Positions 1 through 7,002 of a DNA stretch of 22,465 bases are shown here, piece by piece. The stretch is from the NCBI GenBank assembly GCA_030618975.1, contig JAUXCH010000006.1:1-22465 (forward strand). Reading direction: 5' to 3'. Position 1 is the first letter of the stretch, and the number at the start of each line of letters is the position of its first letter. The position numbers and the translations under genes were made by a program. The DNA comes from Planctomycetia bacterium. GTDB taxonomy: Bacteria; Planctomycetota; PLA2; JAEUHO01. The notes under the pieces were generated by a model, which ran no database searches, was not told where the DNA came from, and saw only the letters and a list, made by a program, of their open reading frames with translations.

Positions 1-365
1 AGCACCGCCGCGTCGATGTCGACGATCTCGAACCGCAGGTCGAACGGCTCCTTCCAGAAGGCGTGGAGACCCGGACCGAGGATCCAGGTCAGCCGACCGT
101 CCTTCCAGCCGAGGGCCCGCTGGCCGTCGGTCAGGTCGAGGATGTACAGCGCCTCGCGGAGCCGCACATCCTTCACGAGGATCTCCTTCAGGCGGTGCTC
201 GAAGACCGGATCGAGAACGTTGACCGTCTCGATGCTGACCTTCCGGACCCGGTCCCAGAGCGGAACCTGGCGGTAGACACCCGGCTCCAGGAGCGCGTGG
301 AAGTCCCCGCGCCGAAACTCGAGCCCGCGCTCGTACGAGCGGATGGTGAGAGTCTGGATCAGCAT
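1..365 (-). CDS. Slipin / SPFH (band 7) family protein, N-terminal part
   Basis: The minus strand reads open from an ATG at 363-365 to the window edge, giving 121 residues that begin MLIQTLTIRSYERGLEFRRG. An early IRSYERGLEFRRG stretch, then LLEPGVYRQVPLWDRV and later EILVKDVRLREALY, are typical of slipins, where a short start leads into the SPFH domain. SPFH proteins form membrane-associated oligomeric scaffolds and often sit next to NfeD-type or membrane proteases, but any partner would lie outside the window. The start is supported by a GGAGAGGAG ribosome-binding site a few bases upstream. No N-terminal membrane segment is visible in this portion, as in slipin variants with a planctomycete-like N-terminus. 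The gene is cut by the window edge, so the end of the SPFH domain cannot be judged. The family call is fairly safe; the exact subfamily is inferred. Confidence 0.8.
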   Translation of the reverse strand, partial: MLIQTLTIRSYERGLEFRRGDFHALLEPGVYRQVPLWDRVRKVSIETVNVLDPVFEHRLKEILVKDVRLREALYILDLTDGQRALGWKDGRLTWILGPGLHAFWKEPFDLRFEIVDIDAAV

Positions 366-469
366 GAAGGTCTCCTCTCCCGACCGGGAAAGTCGCAAGT
401 GCCTCGGGTCATCTCCACCGCGCGCAAGCCCCGAGGAAGCGTGCGCACAGAATTTCAGTTCCTCTGAAG

Positions 470-618
470 CCGCGGTGCGAAAGCACCGCGGAGGAGATCG
501 CGCCAAAGGCGCAATCTCCCCCAAAGGCTGCGGCGCAAAGCGCCCCAGCCGCTCGCCCGCAAGGGCCAGACAAGGTCGCGCCGCGCAAAGCGCCCCAGCC
601 GCTCGCCCGTCAGGGCCA
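470..618. repeat. Cluster of hairpins with A-rich loops plus a 36-bp direct repeat
   Basis: Three stem-loops follow one another. A perfect 9-bp stem closes a GAAA loop (470-491). A 12-bp stem with one mismatch closes an AAA loop (493-519). An 11-bp stem with one mismatch closes an AAA loop (526-550). The third hairpin overlaps a direct repeat: 533-568 and 583-618 match except for two bases over 36. Small GCCC-GCAA-GGGC type stems lie inside the repeat. The pattern resembles palindromic intergenic repeats or a structured transcript. Which of the two it is cannot be told from one locus. Confidence 0.7.
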
Positions 619-829
619 AGGAAATAGTGCGGGCCGGGCGCACAGAGGCCTCCGGGCCCCCGACGCTGCGACGGAGACGAGCCCCGTGGCGAACCGGAGA
701 GACCCGGGAGACTGGCGTCAGCGCTCGTGCCGTCCAGCGTGGAGCGCGTTGGCGCCCGAATCCCGGGCCCGTGGGTCCGCCAGGCCTGCCCGGCTTCTGG
801 GCCGCTTCGTCGGTGCAACCGGCAGTTGG

Positions 830-855
830 CCGGATCCCGCCGTTGCAGGATCCGG
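830..855. repeat. Perfect 8-bp inverted repeat (CCGGATCC / GGATCCGG)
   Basis: CCGGATCC at 830-837 and GGATCCGG at 848-855 can pair across a 10-base loop. No T-run follows on either strand, so it is not a standard terminator. It lies just downstream, in the minus-strand sense, of the tRNA-like pair. Confidence 0.45.
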
Positions 856-940
856 GGTCTACAGACGGCCGCAGGGCCCGGAGGCGTGTCGCCCGACCCG
901 CGTTCTTTCGACGGGGTGATCAACCCCCATGTTTGATCGG

Positions 941-1011
941 ATTGAGAGCAGGAATCGAACCTGCAACCTCCTGATCCATCGTCAGGTGCTCTACCGTTGA
1001 GCTATGTTCGT
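941..1011 (-). pseudogene. Degenerate tRNA-His-like element
   Basis: Reading the minus strand, there is a D-arm of the form TAGCTCAACGGTAGAGC, a paired anticodon stem CCTGA/TCAGG, and a perfect T-arm GCAGG-TTCGATT-CCTGC. The anticodon stem-loop resembles bacterial tRNA-His (loop CTGTGGA), but the loop here is CGATGGA. The conserved U33 is therefore G, and the anticodon position reads ATG. The acceptor ends (ACGAACA and TCTCAAT) pair at only about three of seven positions, and no CCA is encoded. The arms are real sequence features; the call of a non-functional relic is inferred from the broken acceptor stem and the lost U33. Confidence 0.6.
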
Positions 1012-1012
1012 G

Positions 1013-1081
1013 ATGCCGCGCAGGACTCGAACCTGCTCCTCCCGCTCGAGGCGGGTGCTCTGCCTGTCAAGCTCGCGGTTT
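1013..1081 (-). pseudogene. Degenerate tRNA-Asp-like element
   Basis: One base upstream (minus-strand sense) of the His-like element lies a second cloverleaf-like sequence. It has a D-arm GCTT...GAGC, an anticodon stem CCCGC/GCGGG and a perfect T-arm GCAGG-TTCGAGT-CCTGC. The anticodon stem is that of many tRNA-Asp genes, but the loop is only five bases (CTCGA) instead of seven, so no normal anticodon exists. The acceptor pairs at five of seven positions (AAACCGC with GCGGCAT). No CCA is encoded. Together the two elements look like the decayed remains of a tRNA cluster. Confidence 0.55.
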
Positions 1082-1195
1082 TCACACGCCGTGGTCGCTT
1101 TTCGACGCCGGGTGGGTACGTCCGCACCGCAACCGCACGAGGGCGGGGGTACGTGCGCCTCCGGCCGCAATCACGTGCGACGTCCTTCGTCCGCA

Positions 1196-1244
1196 AGACG
1201 AAGAAAGCCTCGAAGGCCTGCTGCCTCCGAGGCTTCCGTCGTCT
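1196..1244. repeat. Imperfect 17-bp hairpin with 15-base loop
   Basis: The arm at 1196-1212 pairs with the arm at 1228-1244, with two mismatches over 17 bp; the inner 8 bp (AAGCCTCG/CGAGGCTT) are perfect. No poly-T tract adjoins it on either strand. It could be a structured RNA element or a factor-dependent terminator upstream of the tRNA-like pair; function unknown. Confidence 0.5.
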
Positions 1245-1621
1245 CCTGAAGGAGTCGAAGCGGCTACATCGAAGACGTTCCGGGCTCGCGCTCGCTCGCG
1301 CCAGGTCCACTGGCCGCGAGCTCGAAGCCCTCCCATTCGGAGCGCATCGGACGCAAGCGACCGGAGAGGGCCTGGTACAGCTCTCGACCGTCCGTCTGTG
1401 TGTGTCTGCCGTTCATCCGGCGCTCCAGGACCGCGCCCATCGCGGCCGTCTCGCATTCAGACGCATGACAGGTACGAAAGGTTCACGAAAAATGCCAAAA
1501 ACCGCACGAGAGGCAGAAGTCGTCGGAAGCCCGTTTTCCGGGAGCCGGGCGAGACCCGCGAGAAATGCGCAGTCCGGCCTGAGTCTGGCCTGAGCTCGCA
1601 GTGTCGTACCCACCGCGTCGA

Positions 1622-1752
1622 GACGCGCGAAATGCGTGGTTTCCTACCTGACCCCGAGCGACCCCGAAGCGACGCGCGAAAAGCGTGGATTTTTGCCTGA
1701 CCCCGAGGCGCTAGATCCCCGAAAGGCGCGGTTTCTTACCTGACCCCGATGC
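1622..1752. repeat. Three-unit intergenic repeat with TGACCCCGA core
   Basis: Three related units lie at about 1622-1660, 1671-1710 and 1718-1752. Each has the form CGAAA-n-GCG-n-GG, then a T-rich stretch, then CCTGACCCCGA. Units 1 and 2 also share the lead-in GACGCGCGAAA. A weaker trace may lie near 1553-1575. Spacing is about 40 to 50 bases and the T-rich middle varies. There is no constant repeat/spacer structure as in CRISPR. The units end roughly 100 bases before the operon promoter. Confidence 0.6.
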
Positions 1753-1847
1753 GCCCCCGATGCGCCCCGGTGCGCGGCGAGAGGCGGGCTGCATCCTCGG
1801 CCGCATCCCAGGCAACCGGGCCCTCGCGAGTGCGACGCCCCCCCGGC

Positions 1848-1853
1848 TACAAT
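1848..1853 (+). promoter_or_regulatory. Candidate -10 box (TACAAT) for the DUF4129 operon
   Basis: TACAAT stands out in very GC-rich surroundings. It ends six bases before the ATG at 1860, so transcription would start at or next to the start codon. No Shine-Dalgarno sequence is present between it and the ATG, which fits a leaderless mRNA. No good -35 hexamer is visible. Confidence 0.5.
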
Positions 1854-1859
1854 CCGCCG

Positions 1860-2510
1860 ATGCACGGCCTCGTGGTACTGGCATTCGGGCTGCTCTTCTC
1901 GGCGCCCTCGCTCGAAGACGTGAACCGCGCCGTGAAGAACGTCCTCGCCGACTCGGGCATCCAGACGGAGTACCCGGGCGGGGAGGCCGAGCCACCGCCC
2001 CCCGAGGACCGTGCGTCACGCCCGCCCGAGCGGCCCCGTTCCCGGCCCCCGGTCGGCGCCGGCGGGTCCGCCATCCTGTCCACGGTGCTGTGGGTGCTCG
2101 TCGGCGTCGTCGCCGCGCTCCTCGTGTTCTGGGCGGTGCGGGAGTTCAAGGGCTACGTCCGGCCGGTCCGCACCGAGGAGGCGGTCCCGGTCGCCACCCC
2201 GCACGCCCCGCCGGCCGAGGCGGAGCTCGGCGACGCCGAGGCACTGGCCGAGGAGGGCCGCTACGACGACGCCGTCCACGTGCTGCTCCTCCGCGCACTC
2301 CGAAGCCTCGAGACGGAGGGCTCGCCGGTCTCGTCGAACACGAGCCGCGAGGTGATCGGCGCCGCAGCGCTCGAGCACGAGGCCCGCGAGGCGGTGACGG
2401 AGCTCGTCCGAGCCGTCGAGCTCTCGCTCTTCGGTGGCCGCCCCGCCGGCGAGGCCGGCTACCGGGCCTCCGTAGACCACTACCGCCGATTCCAGGCGAC
2501 GCGCGCATGA
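1860..2510 (+). CDS. DUF4129 domain membrane protein
   Basis: The 216-residue protein starts with a short hydrophobic, signal-like stretch (MHGLVVLAFGLLFSAP). A proline-rich linker follows, then one clear membrane segment at about residues 71-95. The C-terminal domain (about 120-215) contains AEALAEEGRYDDAVHVLLLR and a later SREVI, the usual DUF4129 pattern, a helical domain also found at the C-terminus of bacterial transglutaminase-like membrane proteins. The ATG at 1860 was chosen over an upstream in-frame ATG at 1749 because the upstream part is low-complexity and a TACAAT -10 box lies directly before 1860. It is the first gene of the MoxR cluster and overlaps the next gene by ATGA. The role of DUF4129 proteins is not established; context suggests envelope assembly or maturation together with MoxR. 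Confidence 0.8.
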   Translation: MHGLVVLAFGLLFSAPSLEDVNRAVKNVLADSGIQTEYPGGEAEPPPPEDRASRPPERPRSRPPVGAGGSAILSTVLWVLVGVVAALLVFWAVREFKGYVRPVRTEEAVPVATPHAPPAEAELGDAEALAEEGRYDDAVHVLLLRALRSLETEGSPVSSNTSREVIGAAALEHEAREAVTELVRAVELSLFGGRPAGEAGYRASVDHYRRFQATRA

Positions 2511-3763
2511 CCGACGGTCCCTTCTCGCGGCGGACGGTGCGGTGGCTGGTCGCCCTCTCCACGGTCTCGTTCGTCTCGGCGCTGGCGCTGTCGGTCTTCG
2601 GGCCGGACCTGGAGGCGCCGCCCTCGGGAGGCACCGACACCTACAGCAAGGCGGCGCTCGGCCACAAGGCGTTCGTCGAACTGTTGCGCGAGCTGGACAT
2701 CCCCGTCGTCTCCAGTCGCCACGCCTCGGCGCGTCGCGCGGGCGACGACGCCGTCCTGGTGCTGGCCGAGCCTCACGACTGCCCCCCCGGCTCGCCGCGC
2801 GCACGGACGCTCGCGAGGTCGCTCCGCGCCTCGCGGCGCACCCTGCTCGTGCTGCCCAAGTGGCGAGGCGAGCCGCACCGCACGCAGGAGGGGTGGGTGC
2901 AGCGCGTCCACCTCGTGACCGACCGGGAGGTCGAGCACGTCCTGAAGGCCGCGGGCGTGGACGTCGGCTTCTCCCGGCAGCCGCGTCTCCCGCCCGAGCG
3001 CTGGCGGACGGGCCCCCTCGCGTACGCCCCGTCGTTTCCCCTGGACCCGGTCCAACTGCTCGACGGCGACGGCGTGCACGGGCTGGTCTCCTGCGGGGAC
3101 GGCGTCCTGCTGGCCGAGGTCGAGGTGGGCGACGGGCGGCTGCTCGTCCTGTCCGACCCCGACCTCCTCGCCAACGCAGGCCTGGGCAAGGGCGCCAACG
3201 CCGCACTGGCCGTCGCGATCGTGGAGTCCCTCCGGCCGGAGGGCGGCGCGGTCGTGTTCGACGAGACCATCCACGGGCACGAGCGCGTGCCGTCCCTCTG
3301 GCGCGAGCTGTTCACGTTCCCGCTCGTCGTGCTCATGGCCCAGGGCCTGGTCGTCCTGCTGGTCCTCCTCTGGGCCGGCATGGGGCGGTTCGGCTCGCCC
3401 GAGCGCCCGGCGCCGCCGCTCGAGCCCGGGCACCGTTTCCTCATCCAGAACACGGCGGAACTGCTCCGCTACCGGGGCCACGTCGAGACCGTGCTGCCCC
3501 TCTACCTCGAGAACACCCTGCAGGGCGCCCGCAAGGCGCTGGGCGCGCCGCGCGACCTCGAGGGCGCCGAGCTCGAGGCCTGGCTCGACCGCGTGGCCGC
3601 CACGCGCGGGGCCGATCGACGGGTCGAGGACCTACGGGACGAGACCCGCGCCGCGGTCGCGGGCCCGCACCGTGCTGGGCGCGTGCTGGACGCCGCCCAG
3701 GAAATCTACCGCTGGAATCAGGAGATCCTCCATGGACCTTCAGGCCGTACAGAGCATCCGTGA
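2507..3763 (+). CDS. DUF4350 domain membrane protein
   Basis: The 418-residue protein has an N-terminal membrane segment (about residues 10-28), a large extracytoplasmic region and a second membrane segment near residues 270-290 (ending LLVLLWAGMGRFG). The conserved VVFDETIHGHERVPSLW stretch just before the second segment is the hallmark of DUF4350 proteins. The start is fixed by an ATGA overlap with the DUF4129 gene, and the 3' end overlaps the MoxR gene by 32 bases. DUF4350 proteins are regularly encoded between DUF4129 and MoxR genes in high-GC bacteria. Their biochemical role is unknown; the N-terminal part may adopt a GATase-like fold, which I infer from family knowledge rather than see. 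Confidence 0.8.
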   Translation: MTDGPFSRRTVRWLVALSTVSFVSALALSVFGPDLEAPPSGGTDTYSKAALGHKAFVELLRELDIPVVSSRHASARRAGDDAVLVLAEPHDCPPGSPRARTLARSLRASRRTLLVLPKWRGEPHRTQEGWVQRVHLVTDREVEHVLKAAGVDVGFSRQPRLPPERWRTGPLAYAPSFPLDPVQLLDGDGVHGLVSCGDGVLLAEVEVGDGRLLVLSDPDLLANAGLGKGANAALAVAIVESLRPEGGAVVFDETIHGHERVPSLWRELFTFPLVVLMAQGLVVLLVLLWAGMGRFGSPERPAPPLEPGHRFLIQNTAELLRYRGHVETVLPLYLENTLQGARKALGAPRDLEGAELEAWLDRVAATRGADRRVEDLRDETRAAVAGPHRAGRVLDAAQEIYRWNQEILHGPSGRTEHP

Positions 3764-4688
3764 GCGCCTGCACGAGCAGGTGCACCGCGTCGTCGTGGGG
3801 CAGGACCGGGCGCTGGACCTCATGCTCCTGGGCCTCCTTTGCCAGGGGCACGTGCTGGTGCACGGCGTGCCGGGCACGGCGAAGACGTTGCTGGCGCGGT
3901 GCTTCGCCGAGTGCCTGTCGCTGGACTTCCAGCGGATCCAGTTCACGCCGGACCTGATGCCCGGTGACGTGCTGGGCACGAACCTGTTCGACTTCAGGAC
4001 GAGCACGTTCAGTCTCACGAAGGGGCCGATCTTCACGGAGCTTCTGCTTGCGGACGAGATCAACCGAACGCCGCCGAAGACCCAGGCCGCACTGCTCCAA
4101 GCGATGCAGGAGCGGTTGGTGACGATCGACGGCACCACGTACGACCTGGGGAGCGGGTTCATGGTCATCGCGACGCTGAACCCCCTCGAGCAGGAGGGGA
4201 CCTATCCCCTCCCGGAGGCGCAACTCGACCGCTTCCTCTTCCGGATCGACGTCCGCTACCCCGACCGCGACCAGGAGCGCGAGATCGTCGCCCGCCACGG
4301 GCACGGAACGGCCATGCCCGACATCGCCGAGTTCGGGCTCGAGAAGGTGGCCGACCTGGCCGGCCTCGAGGCCACGCGCGAGGTCGTGAGAAACATCCGC
4401 GTCTCGGACGAGATCATCGACTACATCGTCGACATCGTGCGTGCGACCCGGGAGCGGCCCTCCCTGTCGTGCGGCGCGTCGCCGCGCGCGGCCACCATGC
4501 TGTCGAGCGCGTCGCGGGCCCTGGCGGCCGTGCTCGGTCGCGACTTCGTGATCCCCGACGACGTGAAACGCCTTGCGGCGCCCACCCTCGCCCACCGCGT
4601 CGTCCTCGCGCCGGCCGCCGAGATCGAGGGGCTCGACGCCCGGGCCGCGATCCGACTGGTCGTCGACGGAGTCCCGGCCCCGCGCTGA
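3732..4688 (+). CDS. MoxR-family AAA+ ATPase
   Basis: This is a 318-residue AAA+ ATPase. Walker A is GVPGTAKT at residues 45-52. Walker B LLLADEIN ends with the acidic pair Asp108-Glu109. Sensor 1 lies in ATLNP (147-151), followed by EGTYPLPEAQLDRF, the conserved MoxR signature, and an arginine-bearing sensor 2 region (SPRAATMLSSASRAL). MoxR proteins act as chaperone-like ATPases that remodel or insert cofactors into partner proteins, often those with vWA domains. The ATG at 3732 is preceded by AGGAG seven bases upstream, inside the end of the DUF4350 gene. The stop overlaps the next start as TGATG. All catalytic motifs are intact. The likely partner is the neighbouring DUF58 protein. Confidence 0.95.
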   Translation: MDLQAVQSIRERLHEQVHRVVVGQDRALDLMLLGLLCQGHVLVHGVPGTAKTLLARCFAECLSLDFQRIQFTPDLMPGDVLGTNLFDFRTSTFSLTKGPIFTELLLADEINRTPPKTQAALLQAMQERLVTIDGTTYDLGSGFMVIATLNPLEQEGTYPLPEAQLDRFLFRIDVRYPDRDQEREIVARHGHGTAMPDIAEFGLEKVADLAGLEATREVVRNIRVSDEIIDYIVDIVRATRERPSLSCGASPRAATMLSSASRALAAVLGRDFVIPDDVKRLAAPTLAHRVVLAPAAEIEGLDARAAIRLVVDGVPAPR

Positions 4689-6001
4689 TGCGACCCACGC
4701 CGCGCTGCCTCCTGCTGTTCGCCGCCGCGTTCCCCGCGGCCGCGCTCCCGGTCCTGGTGGATCCAGGCCTGTGGACGGCGTGGCTGATCCAGGTCGCGCT
4801 GTCGGTCCTCCTGGCCGGTCTCGACCTGATTCTGGCTCTCCCTGCGAGGCGACTCGACGTGGACCTCGCCGTCCCCCCCACGCTGTTCATCGGCGAGCCG
4901 GGACACGCGGACGTGACGCTTCGGATGCGCGCGCGATTTCCGGAGACGACCGTCGACGTCCTGGCCGACCTCCACGGGGACCTGCTGCCCCAGCCGATCC
5001 GGCAGGCCGTCGTGTCCGAGGAGGCGCCGACGACCGTCCGGATTCCGCTCGTCGCCGTGCGCCGCGGAACCGTGGCGTTCGAGCGACTCTGGCTCCGCTG
5101 GACCGGACCGCTCGGGCTCATGCAACGCCAGGTCGTCCGCGAAGAGGACGTGGAGATCGCGGTCGTCCCCGACATCGGGGCGGTGCGGCGGGCGGCACTC
5201 CAGTTCGCCCTCAGCCGGGACGTGAGGGTCGGCCAGAAGTCGATGCGGCTGGTCGGGGAGGGCTCGGAGTTCGAGGCGATGCGCGAGTACGTGCGCGGCC
5301 TGGACCACCGAGCCATCAGCTGGAAAGCATCGGCCCGACACCACAAGCTGATCTGTCAGGAGTTCCGGACCGAGCGCAACCACCAGGTCATCGTGGCGTT
5401 CGACACGGGACGGCTGATGGCCGAGCCGCTGGGCGGCATTCCCAAGCTGGACCACGCGATCCACACCGGGCTCGTGCTCGCCTACACCGGCCTGCGAACG
5501 GGCGACCGGGTCGGGCTCTTCGCGTTCGACGAGCAGGTCCGCGCCCACGCCGCGCCCCGGGGCGGCGTCCGGGACTTCCCTCGGCTGCAGCACGTGACCG
5601 CCGGACTCGACACCACCACGAGCGAGACGAACTTCACGCTGGGGTTCGCCGAGCTGGCCACCCGACTCAAGCGCCGCTCGCTGGTCGTCGTCCTGACCGA
5701 CTTCATCGACACGACCACGGCGGAGCTCATGATCGACAACGCCGGGCGACTCGCGCGGCGACACCTCGTCGTGTTCGTCACGCTGCGAAACGTCCACCTC
5801 GACGCGGCGGTTGCCGAACCGCCGCAGTCGACGGGGGCGCTGTACCGGTCGGTCGTGGCGAACGACTTCGTCCGGGAACGCGACCTCGTCCTCAGGCGCC
5901 TCGAGCAGCGGGGCATCTTCACGATCGACGCGGTGCCCGAGGCCGTCTCGTCGGAGCTCTTGAACCGCTATCTCTCGATCAAGCGGCGGGAGCTCGTCTG
6001 A
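4688..6001 (+). CDS. DUF58 (vWA-like) membrane protein
   Basis: The 437-residue protein starts with two hydrophobic segments (about residues 8-50), followed by a beta-rich region. The DUF58 core follows at about residues 189-230, with VGEGSEFEAMREYVRGLDHR and then ISWKASAR. The next strand, VIVAFDTGRLM, corresponds to the first strand and metal-site region of a vWA-like fold. The C-terminal half continues that fold (SLVVVLTDFID). DUF58 proteins are the usual partners of MoxR ATPases. The start is coupled to MoxR through TGATG and the stop overlaps the following ATG in the same way. The length is normal and there is no sign of damage. Confidence 0.9.
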   Translation: MRPTPRCLLLFAAAFPAAALPVLVDPGLWTAWLIQVALSVLLAGLDLILALPARRLDVDLAVPPTLFIGEPGHADVTLRMRARFPETTVDVLADLHGDLLPQPIRQAVVSEEAPTTVRIPLVAVRRGTVAFERLWLRWTGPLGLMQRQVVREEDVEIAVVPDIGAVRRAALQFALSRDVRVGQKSMRLVGEGSEFEAMREYVRGLDHRAISWKASARHHKLICQEFRTERNHQVIVAFDTGRLMAEPLGGIPKLDHAIHTGLVLAYTGLRTGDRVGLFAFDEQVRAHAAPRGGVRDFPRLQHVTAGLDTTTSETNFTLGFAELATRLKRRSLVVVLTDFIDTTTAELMIDNAGRLARRHLVVFVTLRNVHLDAAVAEPPQSTGALYRSVVANDFVRERDLVLRRLEQRGIFTIDAVPEAVSSELLNRYLSIKRRELV

Positions 6002-7002
6002 TGGCCCGAATCCGCCTCAAGAGCTACGAGTTCCGCCGCGAGCGGGAGCGGTCCTGGAGGAAGCTCGACCAGCTCGTCACGCAGGCGGAGCAGCACGGGG
6101 TCGGATCGCTACGAGGGAAGGACCTCATGACCCTGCCCCGCCTTTACCGGGGCGCCCTCTCGTCGCTCAACGTCGCACGCGCCATCTCCCTCGACAAGAA
6201 CGTGCTCGAGTACCTCGAGGCGCTGTCGCAGCGGGCGTACTTCACGGTCTACGGCGTGCGGCGGCACCTGCGCGAGGTTCTCGCGACGTTCTTCGCCCGG
6301 GCCTTCCCCGCCACGGTCCGGCAGCTCCGCTGGAACGTGCTCCTGGCGGGCGTCACGCTGATGATCGGCACCTTTGCGGGCTACGAGATCACGCGCCGGG
6401 ACTCCGATCGGTTCTACGCCTTCGTCTCGCCGGAGATGGCGTCGGGCCGGGACCCGGATACGTCCACGGAATCCCTCCGAGGGGCGCTCTACTCCACCGA
6501 CCACACGCAGGACGGGCTGGGGCTCTTCGCCTCGTTCCTGTTCACCCACAACGCCAAGGTGGGCATGCTCTGCTTCGCTCTCGGATTCGTGGCGGGCATC
6601 CCCGTCTTCCTGCTCCTGCTGACGAACGGATTGGCCCTCGGCGCCTTCTGGGCGGTCTACGCGGAGCGGGGCCTGGGCACGGAGTTCTGGGCATGGCTCT
6701 CGCCGCACGGGGTGACGGAACTCCTGGCCGTCGTGCTCTGCAGCGCGGCCGGGCTCGCGCTCGCCCGTAGCCTCGTCTTCCCCGGTCGGCTGCCACGCCT
6801 CGCCAGCCTGGCGCAGGCGGGCCGCAAGGCGGGCGTGATCGTGCTCGGCGCGGTGGTGATGTTCTTCGTCGCCGGTCTGATCGAAGGCATCTTCCGCCAG
6901 ACGGTCCACGACGTGCCGACGCGCTACGCCCTGGCGACGCTCACAGCCGTCTTCTGGGTGTGGTACCTCGGCTTCGTGGGCCGGGACCGGAGGGCGGCGT
7001 GA
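6001..7002 (+). CDS. SpoIIM-like (stage II sporulation protein M family) membrane protein
   Basis: The 333-residue protein has a basic, helical cytoplasmic N-terminus (about 100 residues), then several membrane segments (for example VLLAGVTLMIGTFAGYEI, LCFALGFVAGIPVFLLLL and VIVLGAVVMFFVAGLIEG). The pattern FTHNAKVG...FALGFVAGIP, then a conserved HGVTEL motif and a late GLIEGIFR, is characteristic of the SpoIIM/DUF95 family. In Bacillus, SpoIIM works with a peptidoglycan hydrolase complex during engulfment. In non-sporulating bacteria the family accompanies MoxR/DUF58/RDD genes and probably acts in envelope remodelling. Translation is coupled to DUF58 by a TGATG overlap, and the end overlaps the RDD gene start. 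Confidence 0.88.
   Translation: MARIRLKSYEFRRERERSWRKLDQLVTQAEQHGVGSLRGKDLMTLPRLYRGALSSLNVARAISLDKNVLEYLEALSQRAYFTVYGVRRHLREVLATFFARAFPATVRQLRWNVLLAGVTLMIGTFAGYEITRRDSDRFYAFVSPEMASGRDPDTSTESLRGALYSTDHTQDGLGLFASFLFTHNAKVGMLCFALGFVAGIPVFLLLLTNGLALGAFWAVYAERGLGTEFWAWLSPHGVTELLAVVLCSAAGLALARSLVFPGRLPRLASLAQAGRKAGVIVLGAVVMFFVAGLIEGIFRQTVHDVPTRYALATLTAVFWVWYLGFVGRDRRAA

Larger units (their letters stand above)
366..1859. other. Long non-coding region with structured and repeated DNA
   Basis: About 1.5 kb without a convincing protein gene. Open frames exist on both strands, but they run straight through tRNA-like sequence or hairpins and match no family I recognise. The region holds, in order, a run of small hairpins (470-618), an 8-bp inverted repeat (830-855), two degenerate tRNA-like elements (941-1081), a 17-bp imperfect hairpin (1196-1244) and a three-unit repeat (1622-1752). 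The stretches 620-829, 1082-1195 and 1245-1621 show nothing I can assign, apart from a short TG run near 1398-1408. Confidence 0.6.

Noticed and set aside
533..618. CRISPR-like direct repeats
   Set aside because: Only two imperfect copies separated by 14 bases, and each lies inside hairpin structure; no array.
830..855. Intrinsic terminator
   Set aside because: Stem is good, but no T-run follows on either strand and no transcribed gene clearly ends there.
941..1081. Functional tRNA-His and tRNA-Asp genes
   Set aside because: Acceptor stems do not pair properly, U33 is lost in one and the anticodon loop is too short in the other.
997..1593. A 198-residue open frame in the upstream spacer
   Set aside because: It runs through the Asp-like tRNA relic and a hairpin, has no recognisable domain and an Arg-rich composition typical of GC-driven frames.
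1622..1752. CRISPR array
   Set aside because: Units differ in their centres and spacing is irregular; no cas genes nearby.
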